Source: Gossypium raimondii
Lineage: Eukaryota > Streptophyta > Magnoliopsida > Malvales > Malvaceae
Length of the DNA: 64,000 nucleotides
NCBI RefSeq assembly: GCF_025698545.1
Contig: NC_068577.1
Location: forward strand, 44,409,250 to 44,473,249
Reading direction: 5' to 3'
Part shown: positions 1 to 12,649 of the stretch, one piece after another
Numbering within the stretch: the first letter of the stretch is position 1
Layout of the letters: each line of letters starts with the position of its first letter
Translations under genes and position numbers: made by a program
The notes under the pieces: model-generated
What the model was told of the DNA's origin: nothing
Seen by the model: the letters and a program-made list of their open reading frames with translations, nothing else
The model's database searches: none

Positions 1-1257
1 ACCTTAATGAAATATTAATATAAAACACTTGAATCATGGACATAAATGTCCACTAGCCTTATAATGGCATATTAACCTTTTAAGGACTTCCCATAAATCA
101 AATCATAACAAATTAACATATTTACAATGAGAATGTCACTTCTACTTTTTATGGGTTTAGCCCTTTTTTGCAAATTAAGCATACAAACGGATATATTAAA
201 TCACGAAAATTTTACACATGTCAATTCACATACAATAAGCATAGAAAATAATATTAAAATATTTTTTGACTCGGATTTGTGGTCTCAAAACCACTATTTC
301 GATTTGGCTAAAACCGAGTTGCTACACATAAATTGTGGATTAGTCCCTGACAAATCCACCTGTATTGTGTTTTGAAAAGGTAAGTTCATATCGAACTTAC
401 TACTCTTCTTTAGGTTATATGTATGCTTGTGTTTATTCCATTATAACTATGTTCGAACATAACTTTAAATGTTGATTAAGTTGGCATACATGGCTAGAAA
501 ATGAAATGGAATTGAATTGAATAAAAATGAATTAAGATTGATGATTGATATGACATGGTACATGGTATGATATGTAAATATGGAAAATTATAGGGTATGA
601 ACATGTGAGCATGAATGATTACAGGGTATGATAATGCAAATATGTATAATTGATGCCCATGTGAACTTAGTAAAAGGTTAGGATATGATTGGCATGTCAA
701 TAAGGTCATTTGCACGCTTGTACGGGATATGTGATGATACGGAGATTATGACAGGATATATCGAGACTTGCATTTGTTATGGATCATCGAGCATTATTTG
801 TCCCTACAGAGACTTTGATGTGGTAGAGGGAATTAATTGAAAATGTTTATACATTTGATTCCTACGGGCTTTGGATTTTGGTGCCTTGGTGTGGTATAGT
901 TAAGCTCTTACAAGCTATCTGACGTGGTGTAGTTCACTCGTGTATCCGAGTCTATTTTTCTAGGGTTCCATTGGGAAAAATGTTGAAAATGGATCTTGAA
1001 ATATAAAAAAATGAACCAATTTAATGTGTTATTATGATTCGTGATTCAAATTGAAATGGCTTGATCTTGTAAATTGATAATGTAATATGAAATGGTAATG
1101 ATCTTAATGAAAGTAGAGAAATTGGTGATAAACCTATGTGAAATGGTGAAAATTGGTAATGTTTGTGTTACTTTTATCATGTTTAATGCATATTAATACT
1201 CATGATTTTTGTGTATACCTTGTTGTGACCTAGAGTGTCATCTGCTAGCTAAATGTA

Positions 1258-4232
1258 TGTAATGGCCCAAATTCAAGGTTATCGGAATAGTAGTATTGTA
1301 ACCACAAATTTGATTTAAAGAGAAATTTATTTTAATATTTTTGTATGAATATTGATATGATAGGAAAATCGTATGAAAATATAGATAGAAGAATTTTACC
1401 AATTTAGTGGTTAGTTAGAAAAAGAAATTACTGAAGAAATTGGGTAAAAACAAGGTATCGAGACCTCGATCTCGTAAAATCGAGTCAAAAATATTTTTAT
1501 AAATATTTATGAAGTGTTAGTAATATGGTATTAAAATTTCGTTAGAAAATTTTAATGTTTGGGTAGTCAATTAAGTGAAAAGGGCTAAATTGAAAAAGGT
1601 GTAAAAGTTACTAGAAGGATTAAATAGCTCAATTGTTAAATGAGGAGGGACATAAATTGCAAATAAGCCCAAAAGAAGATATTTTGGGCGGCATACGCTG
1701 AGAAAAATCAGGAATATTGAAGAATTAAGGGTAAAATTGGAATATTGCAAAATTTACTTTAAAAGTTAGGACTAAAGTGGAATATCTAGAATTCTCTTTA
1801 TTTTTCTGCATTCTCATCAGCCAAAAAACGTCCTAAGGGTTTCTTTAAGCTATTTTTTCATAATTTTTGCACCAAGTGAGTTAATCATTGCCTTTTTCTT
1901 GTAATTTTTGTGTTTCTAAGACTTTTACAACTAGGTCCTATTACTAAATTTATTAGTTTTTGATTTTATGAATGAATTTGAAAGTTGCTATGAATATGTG
2001 CTGGAATTTCATGATGAAATAGGATGAAATTGAAGCTTTAATTTGTTTATAAGATGATTTTATTAGGTAATTTCAATAGAAATTGATTTGTAGGACTTAA
2101 TTGTAAAAAAGTTTCGAATTAAAGTCTAGTGCTAAAATTCTGATTTCCAAAGGTTATAAAGTAGTTTAAAGTGATAGAATAAAGTGTTGGTTGAGAAAAA
2201 TCAGCTCAATTGAGAGGTTAATTGAGCAGGGATGGAATTATCATTTATTGAAAGCTTAGGGAAAGAATGGTAATTAACATTATGCACTAAAACAGTTTTG
2301 GACAGCAGCAGTAGTCTAACTTTAAAAAATCACCAAAAATTGTATAGATCGAATTAAAGGATGAATAAAATATGAAAGTAAATCTTATTTAGTCTAGTTT
2401 CTTATAAAAGAAACGGTGTAAGCAATGGAATTGTAAATCATGAGATATAATAGATTTTGTGAGACAAGGTCAGAATGAATTCGGGTTCCCCTGTTCTGAC
2501 TTTGGAAAATCATTAAAAATTGTAAAAAAAATGATTATGAGTTATAATTTATATGGTTATAATCCTTAATGAGTATATTTTTAGAAGAAACAAATGGAAA
2601 CATCATCCGAATTCTGTACAATGAGATAATTAATTTTTAGTGAAGAGAGGTCGAAACTGTTGAACAGTGAAACAGGAGAAATTTTAAAGAATAAAATGTA
2701 CTTATTGGCTAAACCAAAAATTCTGAAAATTTTATGGTAAGAATATTTGTGAGTCTAGTTTCGGGAAAAATTATCGGATCTTAATTTGGAGTTCTGTAGC
2801 TCAAGATATAAATAATTTAGTGACTGTGACTCAGTGAGACAGCTTTGAATGCACTATAAATAATAATGGAATTATAGAGAATGTTACATATGAACATGAA
2901 AAGTATTAGATTAATGATTAAATTTATTTATTTAGATCCGAAAAATTCAAATAGGAAGCAAGATCGAGGAAAAGAAAAAGTTTGGGATTAGTAGATTTTT
3001 GGTTACGAACAAGTGACGAGGTAAGTTCGTGTAACTTGAATTATATTCTTAAATGCTTGAAATATATTTTTCTTGATGTGAATATGATTTAGATGTTTAT
3101 TGTATGATAATTGATGAAGTATTGATATTCTTGATGAAAAGGGAAAATAAATCTCAGTTGAATGAAAGGAAAATTCGATGGATCTCTGAAAAGGAATTGA
3201 TGGTAAAAAGGATCTAGCCCGGACGGGTGATCCTATCCTGATATAGCCCTCCCGAAGAATATGTGGAAAATGGATTTAGCCGGACGGGTAATCCGAATTA
3301 GGTCTGAATTTAGCCTGGGTGGTAATTCAGATCCAAACTCATTAGAGTAATTGTCATTGCAGGGATTTAGCTCGGGTGGTAATCCCGACAATACTCTATG
3401 AGTTTATATTACAGGGGATTTAGCCTGGACTGGTAATCCCGCTGTAAGGATGAGGTTCGCGGGAGTGTGCTATCTGAAATAGAAATGTGAGTACATGAAT
3501 ATGAATTAACGGACCCGGATTTGTACACTAAAGTGTACCTCTGAAAATCCATCGAAATTTCGAGAAATTCAACGGGATAAATATGGAAAAATAAAAAGGG
3601 AATGGAAAATATGGAATTGATAAGCTCATCAATCATTTGTCTTTGTAATGAATTTATATGATGTTTACTTAACTAATGCAAAAGTTGAGTTTGTATGTGA
3701 TAGGTATATGTTTATGTGAATTGGATGTGTGCTTGTGCTATTAAATGATAGGTGTATAATATGGTAAGTATAATTCTTGTTGCATGAACTTACTAAGCAC
3801 AATGTGCTTACCCCGTTCTCTTTTTTCCCTATTTTGTAGTGCCCGGGAGCTCGAAGGTTGGAGATTAGTCGGAGCTTTATCACACTATCAACCCATATCT
3901 TTTGGTATTTGAAAATGACTTATTTTGAAAGAATGGCATGTATAGACTAAATACCAATATTACATAGAAATGAATGTTTGTAACTTAGCTGTTGGTATGG
4001 CTAGAGTAAGTATAACTTTGAAATTTTGCGAAAAATTTCTTATGGCTTCGATTTAATATCAGTTTAGTCCCGATGTATGTTTTGGGCTTCGGAGGCCCAT
4101 CCAAGGGACGTCATGACATGATTCGATAAATGAATAGTAATTAAACTCGTAATAACAGAAAAATTAATTCAGTAAAATCTGGTAATGCCTCGTATCCTAT
4201 TCCGGCGACGGAAACGGGTAGGGGGTATTACA
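1258..4232 (+). mobile_element. Solo LTR of a Gypsy-like retrotransposon (2975 bp)
   Basis: The element begins TGTAAT and ends ATTACA, a perfect inverted terminal hexamer with TG...CA ends. It is flanked by the identical 5-bp sequence ATGTA at 1253-1257 and 4233-4237, the expected target-site duplication. No gag, pol, primer-binding site or second LTR is present, so this is a single LTR left by recombination between the two LTRs of a full element. It contains a degenerate repeat, a GGATTTAGCC...GGTAATCC unit recurring about five times at 3205-3445. Confidence 0.85.
3205..3445 (+). repeat. Degenerate short tandem motif inside solo LTR
   Basis: A unit of the form GGATTTAGCC-GG(A/T)-GGGT-GGTAATCC recurs about every 30-55 bp (starts near 3211, 3271, 3305, 3363 and 3417). 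Each unit is an imperfect palindrome because GGATT at its start pairs with AATCC at its end, so it could fold as a row of hairpins. Confidence 0.6.
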
Positions 4233-4989
4233 ATGTATGCCTAACTTTTGGTTATATCATGCTCACCTATGAGCAAGGTAAGTGTTTTAATTCCATTTGA
4301 ACTTATTAAGCATTTAAATGCTCACTCTAGTTGTTTCTCCTACTTGTAGATCATCACAACTTGCAAAACTCTCAAAGCCGAATCTTTACGAATGTCACAC
4401 TATCATTGAAATGATAGAAATATGTTTATTTTGGTTCCTAAAGTTGAGTTATGTATATAGGATCATTGTGTTTTGTAATGGTCATCCTTAATTATGATTG
4501 CTTATGTTATGTTATGTTAATGGCCAAGACTATGTTGTTTGCTAAGTTTATATATGGTCTAATATAAGTCTAATGTGATCATATCAATGCCTTTTGAATC
4601 CTCAATTTTTAAAGCTTACATGGACCTTATATGTTTGAACTTCGAAATATGGCAATTTGATAGATTAAGATTGGTGAATGGCTTGAATGAGTTAGGTTTT
4701 GATCATGTGTTTGGTGCCAATTGATAGGGATTCTAAATGTGTTATAAACTCAGCTTGGTATGGTTTGGGATAATTTGATGCATAGATGAAATTGGTATAG
4801 GCATGTGTTTGTAAGAAAAAAAAATGTGTTTGATTGAAAGTATTAAATGTGTGCCAAAGTGATTCTTGCCAAAACAGTGGTGACGTTGCGACTACAAGTC
4901 CCCAACGTCGTGACATGGATCGACAGCGAGTGACGTTGCAACGTTGAGATGTTTGAAGTCATAACATAACTCATTGATTAATGATGTCG

Positions 4990-5120
4990 CAATGTCAACT
5001 TGCAAATTTTGAAAACTTTACAATTTAGTCATTAATCGACCTTGAATTAGTGAAAGGTCACAATGTCAACTTGCAAATTTTGAAAACTTTACAATTTAGT
5101 CATTAATCGACCTTGAATTA
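4990..5120 (+). repeat. 60-bp direct repeat, period 71
   Basis: A 60-bp sequence at 4990-5049 (starting CAATGTCAACTTGC) recurs without visible change at 5061-5120. It lies near the 3' end of the outer LTR remnant. The lack of differences suggests a fairly recent local duplication. Confidence 0.85.
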
Positions 5121-5307
5121 TTAAAAGACCTTTCATAAGCTCGTATAAGAACATAAAATGTTTTTGTATCATATTGAAAATGTGTTTTATACTAATGAGC
5201 ATGCTAAAATGATTGAATTGTATTGAAGCTTGTTGTAGTTGCTTTGGTTACAAATGTAGCATCCCGTAACTCGGACTCGACGATAGGGTCAGGAAAGGGG
5301 TGTTACA

Positions 5308-7803
5308 AGGAGTCTACTGATGGAGGAAAAACTTCTACTTTTTACCAACCTCCTCATAGCACCGTTCACCTGCTGAAGGCGAATATGAAAAGGGTTGATT
5401 TTCTGAGCACTATTACTTTAGTTTGATCAAGACTTTAGCCCTCTTTTGTAACCAAAAAAAATGAAAAAGAAAAAAAATCATTGGAGATGGTTGGTTTTAA
5501 GACCCTTAATAAGGCAATTAAATAATTAGGTTTGTTTGGATAATTAAATGAAAAGAAAAATAAATGTGAAATTAAAAAAAGATATCAAGAGGAAATGTCT
5601 TCTTTATCGTCATGAAAAAAAACAAAGAAATATCAAGAGGAGACATGGGTTTGAATCTTGGAAATGATATTGTTGAGAGGATAATCATGAACTTGGATCA
5701 TAAAACAAATATGAACATACTTAAAAAAATCCATTTTTTAGAACTATTTTAATTTGAAAAGGGTATTTTTTAAAAAATAATTTTCAATAATAATTTTTTG
5801 TAACTTTGAACAACTTTTGCAACATTTTACATTTTATATTATTATCAATCGTATTTAAAATGAAATTGGACAAATGATTGTCCTCAAATTAATGAACCAC
5901 CACTTGTGTAAGTTCATTCTTTATTTTATTAATTTTGAAGATTTCTTTAAAAATTAAATTTTATAATTTTTTTTGTTTGGTCAACAACCACATTATCAAT
6001 CAATGCTTAACACATGGCATGTTCTCATTAGCTGAGTGGACCACCTTTCACACCATTAACTTTTGGGGCCAAATACTATAATAAAGCAATAGTTTAAGTA
6101 ATGAGATAGAATAAAAGTTCAAATACTTAAGTGAGAAAAAGTGTATAGTAAACTTGAATAAAGCATAAATATTATGAAATTTAAAATTGATTCGTCTAAA
6201 TGAATAGGACTTTTTTTTTAAGTTAGGATTAATCTTACGTGTAAATTTAGATTAAGTTAAAATATGTTATAGGTTCTTGTACTCTTTACAAATTTGGAAG
6301 AAATTTAGGTTTTTAAATTTTAAATTTCAAAATCCAAATTCAATTTGTTAAATTTATCAATGCGACATTTTGAAATAATAATAAAACTCACTTAATAGTA
6401 ATATAATTAATATTTAATATTTAATATTTAATATTTAATAAACTTGAATTTAATAAAATAATTTTAATAGTATTAATAGGTAGATCTAAATTTTGAAAAT
6501 AAATAAATAAATAAAATTTTAAAAATAAAAATAAAAAAATTACAAAAAGATACAGACCTTAGGTTGGTGTAACCCCAGGAACTGGTTTGGGATGCAAGTA
6601 AGGTTGTCTCTAGAACTTCCCACAAAGAAACAGCTCGTTTCAATGGGACAGCCACCGCCAGGAACCTGCATTTATTAAACCCCATTATTATGGGAAACGA
6701 GACACTAATTTCTTTATGGACCAATGAATGCAGTTGTTGTTTTCAGAATTTATTAAGCAAGTCCCTCCACACACACACACACACAAAAATCTCCATTTTC
6801 CTTTTCAAAGAGGAAAAAGTAGAGATATAGCAGTGGTGCGTGTCACAAATGACTCGTGATTCTCAATCCAATAGCGAAATGGTCTTCAATGCTGTGTTGT
6901 TTATATTAGAGAAAGACTACAAGCAACTTAATTAGTCTCAAACTCCAACCTAACTAACTAAATTTCTATTTGTTTATACCAAAGGTGTTAGCAATCATGC
7001 ATTTGGCTCCTAGTTTCTCATTACATTTAATTCACACCCGACAAAAAATTCTTAATTTCAATCTCCACAAAACAAAAGAGATAAATTCCCAAGAACGTGT
7101 ATGCATGGAGTTTTGTGTGTTTTATGCTGTGAAAAATAAATGCTGTCACCTAACTGAAACCCACCAAATTTAAAGAGCAAAGGGAGTCCCAAGTCGAAAA
7201 TCGAATATTTTAATGCATGCCCATTAAAGCTCCAAACAATCACCTTTTAGTTCCACAACACGTAACCAAAAGTATCTATACTTATTCGGGTTTTATTTAT
7301 TTACTTTAAAAAGAAAAACATTAAACTTCATTAGCAATTCCTAAACTGAGGGTAAGCTCTTAAAATATCTTATAGTTTAAGCTCACTTTAATTTCCATCT
7401 CCTAATAAGTACATTATCAATCTACCAACTCCAAATTAAAACCATTTATCTACACTTTAAGAAATATTGCTTCTCTCCCATCATTATCATTGATATACTA
7501 AATATATCAAGGAATATGCCAAGTCTCGTTGATCCAAGCCAATCACGCACCATACCCAAAACTTTGTTTTCATGTCCAATGGCTTCAAGACAAATGCCCT
7601 CTCACCAACTCTCAGCAATTAAAACTCTCAACAAACTTCATCTGCCTCAGCCTATTAAAGGGTTGTAAATGTTAGTATTCAAACTACTGGATACCACATT
7701 GTAGGAGTGGTCTTCCCATCATTAAAATCATTCACACCAGCTTTACCAATCACCTATTTGCTATTTATGATACAAACCAGGAAAGTTGGAATGAAACTGA
7801 AAT
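5308..7803. other. AT-rich intergenic stretch upstream of the GDSL gene
   Basis: I see no gene here. Open frames are short and without recognisable domains. There is a (TTTAATA)n-like run near 6410-6440 and a CA microsatellite at about 6769-6786. The last few hundred bases should contain the promoter of the downstream GDSL gene, but no core element stands out clearly enough to call. Confidence 0.5.
6769..6786. repeat. (CA)n microsatellite
   Basis: About nine uninterrupted CA units. Confidence 0.9.
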
Positions 7804-9925
7804 ATGGCATGTAAGCTTGTTATACTGTTCTTCTTTGTTAATCTCCTAATGCAAATACCAAAAGTAAGGGCAACAGTTCCTGCAATTATCGTTTTCGGAG
7901 ATTCTACGGTGGATCCAGGGAACAACAACCAAGTATCTACAGTTCTAAAGAGCAACTTCGAGCCATATGGCAGGGATTACTATGGTGGTCAGCCAACAGG
8001 ACGTTTTTCTAATGGAAGGATTGCAACAGACTTCATTTCTGAAGCCCTCAGGATCAAGCCAGCCATACCTGCATATCTGGACCCGAAGTATGACATAGAA
8101 GATTTCGCTACCGGAGTTTCCTTTGCTTCAGCCGGGACTGGTTATGACAATGCTACTTCTGATGTGCTAGTAAGTCGAGCTACAGATTGGTGATAAGTTA
8201 ACCGTCTTACCATGTGAAACAGAAGTCATGCAGTGAGTTGTAAATTTTTGTTTGCATCAGGTTTTCCATGAATGTTGTTAAATTCCATTTTGATTCTTGC
8301 CTGCAACAAATGACAAAAGATTTCAGTTTCAACATGTTCTTTTAATCTAGTTCAGTACATTTAATCAACTATAGACAACAGGTCATCAATTACAACTTAC
8401 AAAAGCCATTTTCTTGAATTTGCAGTCTGTCATACCATTTTGGAAGGAACTGGAGTACTACAAAGAATATCAGAACAAGCTAAGAAAACATCTAGGCAAA
8501 GATGAAGCTAATCAACGTTTTTCTGAATCATTGCACCTAATAAGCATAGGAACCAATGACTTTTTAGAGAACTACTACATTTTTCCTACCAGATCTTCGG
8601 AGTATTCAGTTGACGAGTATCAGAGCTTTCTGATAGGAATTGCCAGCAATTTCATCAGAGAGCTTTACAAGCTCGGAGCTCGGAAGGTAGTCATTGGCGG
8701 CCTTCCTCCAATGGGATGCTTACCATTGGAAAGAACAACAAATATGTTCTTTGGAAGTGACTGTATCGATGAGTATAATGATGTGGCTAAAGATTTCAAC
8801 AAGAAGTTACGGGGTGCAGTCACAGAGTTGAAACAGGAGCTTGGTGGAATCCATCTGGTTATGTCAAGCCCCTACGATAAGCTCATGGAAATGATTCGGA
8901 ATCCAAGTCACTTTGGTAAGTCATTATCGATAGTTTACAAAAGTTAAACTACTGTTACTAAGGTCATATATAAAGAAAAAGAATACCTAGAATAAGAGCA
9001 CATCCACTACTTGAATCCAATCACCTAACTTGTCCAAACGGTTAACTACTGTTTTATGCCATCCACATGGGTCAGATATTATGTACAAAACTAGTCTAGT
9101 AAAATTAACCATGTTGAACCCCGTAAATAGCGCAGTTACTTCATTCAGCTTCCCTTAAACGGTAGCATATATCAAATCTTGTTTGGAATCCTAGCATCTA
9201 CAAGCCTTTCCTTATCCCTGATTATGGCTTCCTTCGTACCCAAGATATTCAGTAATATAAATGATTTTGCATGCGTTTTATTAGAGACATTGCTTACCTC
9301 TACGGCCATGAGATGATCCTTTGACTTCAAGCATGAATGGACTAAGACATAGAAGGCCGATATACAAAAACACAATCATGGATACAAGTATATGAAACCA
9401 GACAGAAACTAGGTACTTTCATGCCCCCCATGTTGTCACTTGCCTTGAGCAAGCCTCAAGAACTCATTCACTAGTTTCATCCAATGAACTTTTTTGTTTA
9501 AAACATGCATAAAACCATGCAATATCATACCACCTAATAATGAAGAGCCATAACACCATAAAAACAAACCTTTTCAGGCAAAGCAAAGCAATCTCTGTGT
9601 GTGTGTGTGTGTGTGTTTGGATGTGTTCTTGAACCTATGTGCGCACAGTATGAATGCAGATGTAATTAGGCAAGTGTTTTAACATACTTCTCCTCTTATG
9701 GTAAATTTCTTATAAATTTTCTACATTACAGGATTTGAAGATGCAGAAACAGCATGCTGTGGGACTGGATTCTTCGAGATGAGTTACCTGTGTGATAACA
9801 TGAACCCATTTACATGTTCAGATGCCAATAAGTATGTATTCTGGGACGCCTTCCACCCGACAGAGAAAACAAATGCCATTTTGGCTGATTATGTGGTCAA
9901 AACTACCCTAGCCGAGTTCCAATAA
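7804..9925 (+). CDS. GDSL esterase/lipase, 349 aa, three exons
   Basis: The exons are 7804-8169, 8426-8915 and 9732-9925. Introns are GT-AG (donors GTAAGT at 8170 and 8916; acceptors TTTGCAG and TTACAG), and the 1050 bp join in frame to a TAA stop. Residues 1-23 form a hydrophobic signal peptide, so secretion or the endomembrane route is likely. The family blocks are present: FGDSTVDPGNNN with nucleophile Ser34, a block II GRFSNGR stretch, IGTNDF with Asn166/Asp167, and DAFHP giving the Asp324/His327 pair. All catalytic residues are kept and the length is normal for plant SGNH/GDSL lipases. The family hydrolyses acyl esters; the substrate is not predictable here. The last 105 coding bases and some 3' UTR are duplicated in tandem just downstream. 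The gene looks intact and functional. Confidence 0.93.
9596..9616. repeat. (TG)n microsatellite in GDSL intron 2
   Basis: About ten uninterrupted TG units lie inside the second intron of the GDSL gene. Confidence 0.9.
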
Positions 9926-10112
9926 TTACTAAAAGTAAAAGAAAGCAGCACTGCTTCATTGTTGTAGATGCCAATAAGTATGTATTCTGGGATGCCTTCC
10001 ACCCGACAGAGAAAACAAATGCCATTTTGGCTGATTATGTGGTCAAAACTACCCTAGCCGAGTTCCAATAATTACTAAAAGTAAAAGAAAGCAGCACTGC
10101 TTCATTGTTGTA
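9821..10112 (+). repeat. 146-bp tandem duplication of the GDSL gene 3' end
   Basis: Bases 9821-9966 are repeated at 9967-10112. Only one difference is seen by eye (C at 9847, T at 9993). The first copy holds the last 34 codons, the stop and the first part of the 3' UTR. The second copy repeats the same codons and stop but falls after the real stop, so it is untranslated. The difference is synonymous (GAC/GAT). Confidence 0.95.
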
Positions 10113-10113
10113 G

Positions 10114-10716
10114 AACTAGTATTAGTAGGCATTATATTTACTATTGCCTTTTCAACTACATCCAATGAAGGAAAATATAGAAAACAATAAGTCAACTGGA
10201 TGAATGCATGTTAGATGAGAAAACATAAGAACAAGTTCAAACTTCAAATCAAGCAAGTTATCCCCCCCCCCAAGAGAAAACAGCTATTTCTGTTGTGATC
10301 TAAGAGGTTCTGCAATTTTTTTTATTTTGGAAGAGTGGTTTTGCAAAATAATTGCAAGAAAGAACCATTCAATATTTCAAAATCTAATAGACGATATTGC
10401 TGTAAGAAGAGAAAACAGTTAGATTCAGAAAAGCTTCCTAAGAGATCCCACCATAGAAATGGACATTGTCTACTCGAATAAGATTAACAAATAAAATTGT
10501 TCTTCATTATAAACTAAGATCCTTCAAAGAAAAGGTTTCGTTGAGAGGGAAAGCCTAAATTTTAATAAGAAATTTGCTCCAAACTATCAAATATCAGCAT
10601 ATACAAATAATAATAATAATAATAATAAACTGATTTAAAAGAACATGAAGCAGCTAGAGATCTTCAATGACAAGATATGGGAGACACTCGGTGCAGCACA
10701 ACTTGAATCCTTCGGC
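10114..10716. other. Short intergenic region between converging genes
   Basis: This lies between the 3' ends of the GDSL gene (+) and the SWIB gene (-), so it holds both 3' UTRs. It includes a run of C at about 10261-10270 and an (AAT)n microsatellite at 10606-10629. No coding potential is seen. Confidence 0.6.
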
Positions 10717-11775
10717 TTATTTTGGCACTTTAGGAAAATGCAGTTTGATAAGTGCAGGAAGTTCAGCCAGCTCAACTTGAGGCTTGCCCAATAAAATACT
10801 CCTCAATTTCTCATCACAATTGACAAGATTCTTGTTGTTTGGATCCTAATCAAGAAAAAGTGACATGCTGAGAGATCTTTGGGTAAATTTGTGTATATAC
10901 CAGGGCATCAAGACTAAAAGTTCAAAATCAATCTATGAGTATAAGGTTCAAAGAGTAGAGAATGATTCCAAAAAATGAGAATTACAAACTTTATGAGCCC
11001 AGTGCTGAATTGCCAGCCATGATAAACAATTAAACATACATAAGAAAGCCTTCATAACAAATAAAATCATTTAAGAACCACTAGACTCTAGAGCAAGTGG
11101 TGGTGACAACAGCGGTGCCCATGAATTCCATCTTATAGCATCAAACTGTCTATGATAAAATGAATGATCCAAAACATGATTAACATTTCCTGGGACATAC
11201 AATGCAAACCTGTAGAGAGATGATATCATTATCATCATGAACACACATCTTCACAAATTGTAGTAAAACATTATCATTCATGGAAACAATGATATAAAGA
11301 TGCCAAATGTTTGATAATAAACACCTGATACAGATAAAATACTCATTTGAAAACTCATATTAACCCCCGGGGGGGGAGGCTATTTGTCCCTACTTAAACA
11401 TCACAACAACTTACCAATCCAACTCTGACATGCTAATAACGAATTGGAAGACCCAACTATCAATGAACCATGAGATTTATTCAATAATCTACAGGCAACG
11501 CCAGGGAGTGCAAAACAATAGGAAAAAGATATGGGTGAATAAAGCCTCTCCAAGATTCGTTTACAAACATTTGATTGAACAGAGGATAGACCTAAGAGTA
11601 CCTGAAGATTGTTCTCTTTGATATAAGACCAAACACGAAAGAAGCAACCCAAACGTGAAATCTGAGACTGACCCACAAATTCTCTAACTGGGGAAGGAAG
11701 ATTTGCAAGGTCAATCAAGTTAGCAAGCTTCTTGGGGTTATCAGTGATTGTCTTCTTCAGTCTCTGTGGCAGCAT
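10717..11775 (-). CDS. SWIB/MDM2-domain protein, 100 aa, two exons
   Basis: The gene reads as complement(join(10717..10845, 11602..11775)), with a donor CAG|GTACTC and an acceptor TTGATTAG|GATCC around a 756-bp intron. The joined protein runs from MLPQRLKK to HFPKVPK. It is essentially one SWIB domain, including REFVGQSQISRLGCF and, after the splice, DPNNKNLVNCDEKLRSILLG. SWIB is the domain shared by SWI/SNF complex B subunits and MDM2, and small plant members of about 100-140 residues are common. I chose the Met at 11775 rather than the upstream in-frame Met at 11823, because the extra 16 residues are acid-rich and unlike the family. Small SWIB proteins are placed in nucleus or organelles depending on the member; location is not clear here. 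An upstream 5' UTR exon is possible but not shown. Confidence 0.88.
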
Positions 11776-11841
11776 TTTTTCTACCTCCTTCTCTTCTTCC
11801 TCGCTATATATCCAAAAAACCATACATCAAACACTTAACAA

Positions 11842-11868
<27 letters not shown>
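11842..11868. repeat. (AAT)n microsatellite upstream of SWIB gene
   Basis: About nine AAT units lie in the 5' flank or 5' UTR of the SWIB gene. Confidence 0.9.
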
Positions 11869-11872
<4 letters not shown>

Positions 11873-12239
11873 TTTCAACACCCAATGAATTTTAAGAAAA
11901 AAATTTATGTTCTTTGCTGCTAAAAAAAGCAGTACAAGCTTAAGCTTCTGGGGAATTTTATCAAACAGTTGGCGCCATTTGGTTATCGAATTCGTAACCT
12001 TCTACATTCGTTGTCAATTGCTAAAATTAATAGTTTTGTTAGAAGATAGTTCAGCTGGTTTACCTGAAGAGGAACGGGATGGCGGCAAAGTTCAGGGGTT
12101 AAAATGGTAAAGAGAAGCAGTTCTGAATACCAAACTTCAAGGTTTTGCAGGCGAGAGAGAGAGAGGGAAACGAAAGCGTGAGTAAAGGGCACTTAGTAAG
12201 AACTGATGGTTGCTTTGCTTGAGTTCTTCAAAACGGCAA

Positions 12240-12649
12240 GGGTAGTAATAATGAAACCACAAATTTTATATGTGTTTTATTTTTTATTTTTGGTAATTTT
12301 TATTATTTTTAATAGTTTTTGGTAATTTTCTACAAATTTATATATTCCTTTTATATTTTTGCAATTTTTCATAAATTTCTTATCTTTTATATTTTTTTAA
12401 TTTCAAGGCTAATATAATAAAACAGCTAGTTTTGTAATTAAATAAGTCACTAACTTGATTTTAATTTATAACTAAAAATATTTAAAACTTTTTAACTAAT
12501 TTGTCTTTTATGTTGTGAATTTGATAAGAATACATAACACCATCACTCTTTTAAAATTGTATGTTGACGTTAAAGTATAAAATTTCTACTGCCTCGTTAA
12601 GAAATTAAAAGACTGAAATTTCAAAAAAAAAAAACTTTAATATTAAAAT
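12240..12649. other. AT-rich intergenic stretch
   Basis: Low-complexity AT-rich sequence with no coding potential or repeat family that I recognise. Confidence 0.5.

Larger units (their letters stand above)
1..5307 (+). mobile_element. Old LTR remnant, start outside window, split by a younger solo LTR
   Basis: The two flanks of the inserted element (1-1257 and 4233-5307) read as one LTR-like, AT-rich, non-coding sequence. It ends at 5301-5307 in TGTTACA after a GGGGTGTTACA-type terminus, which is typical of plant Gypsy LTRs. No matching TGTAACA start is visible, so the 5' end probably lies before base 1. Short open frames inside (for example 127-375) have no recognisable domain. The Gypsy assignment rests on terminus style only. 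Confidence 0.5.

Noticed and set aside
127..375. 82-residue open frame near the start of the window
   Set aside because: It lies in LTR-like sequence, has no recognisable domain, and its composition matches its AT-rich surroundings.
8414..8947. Separate GDSL gene starting at the Met at 8414
   Set aside because: That Met lies in the intron's end (ATGAATTTGCAG). The sequence from 8426 is exon 2 of the same gene, and its apparent stop is in intron 2.
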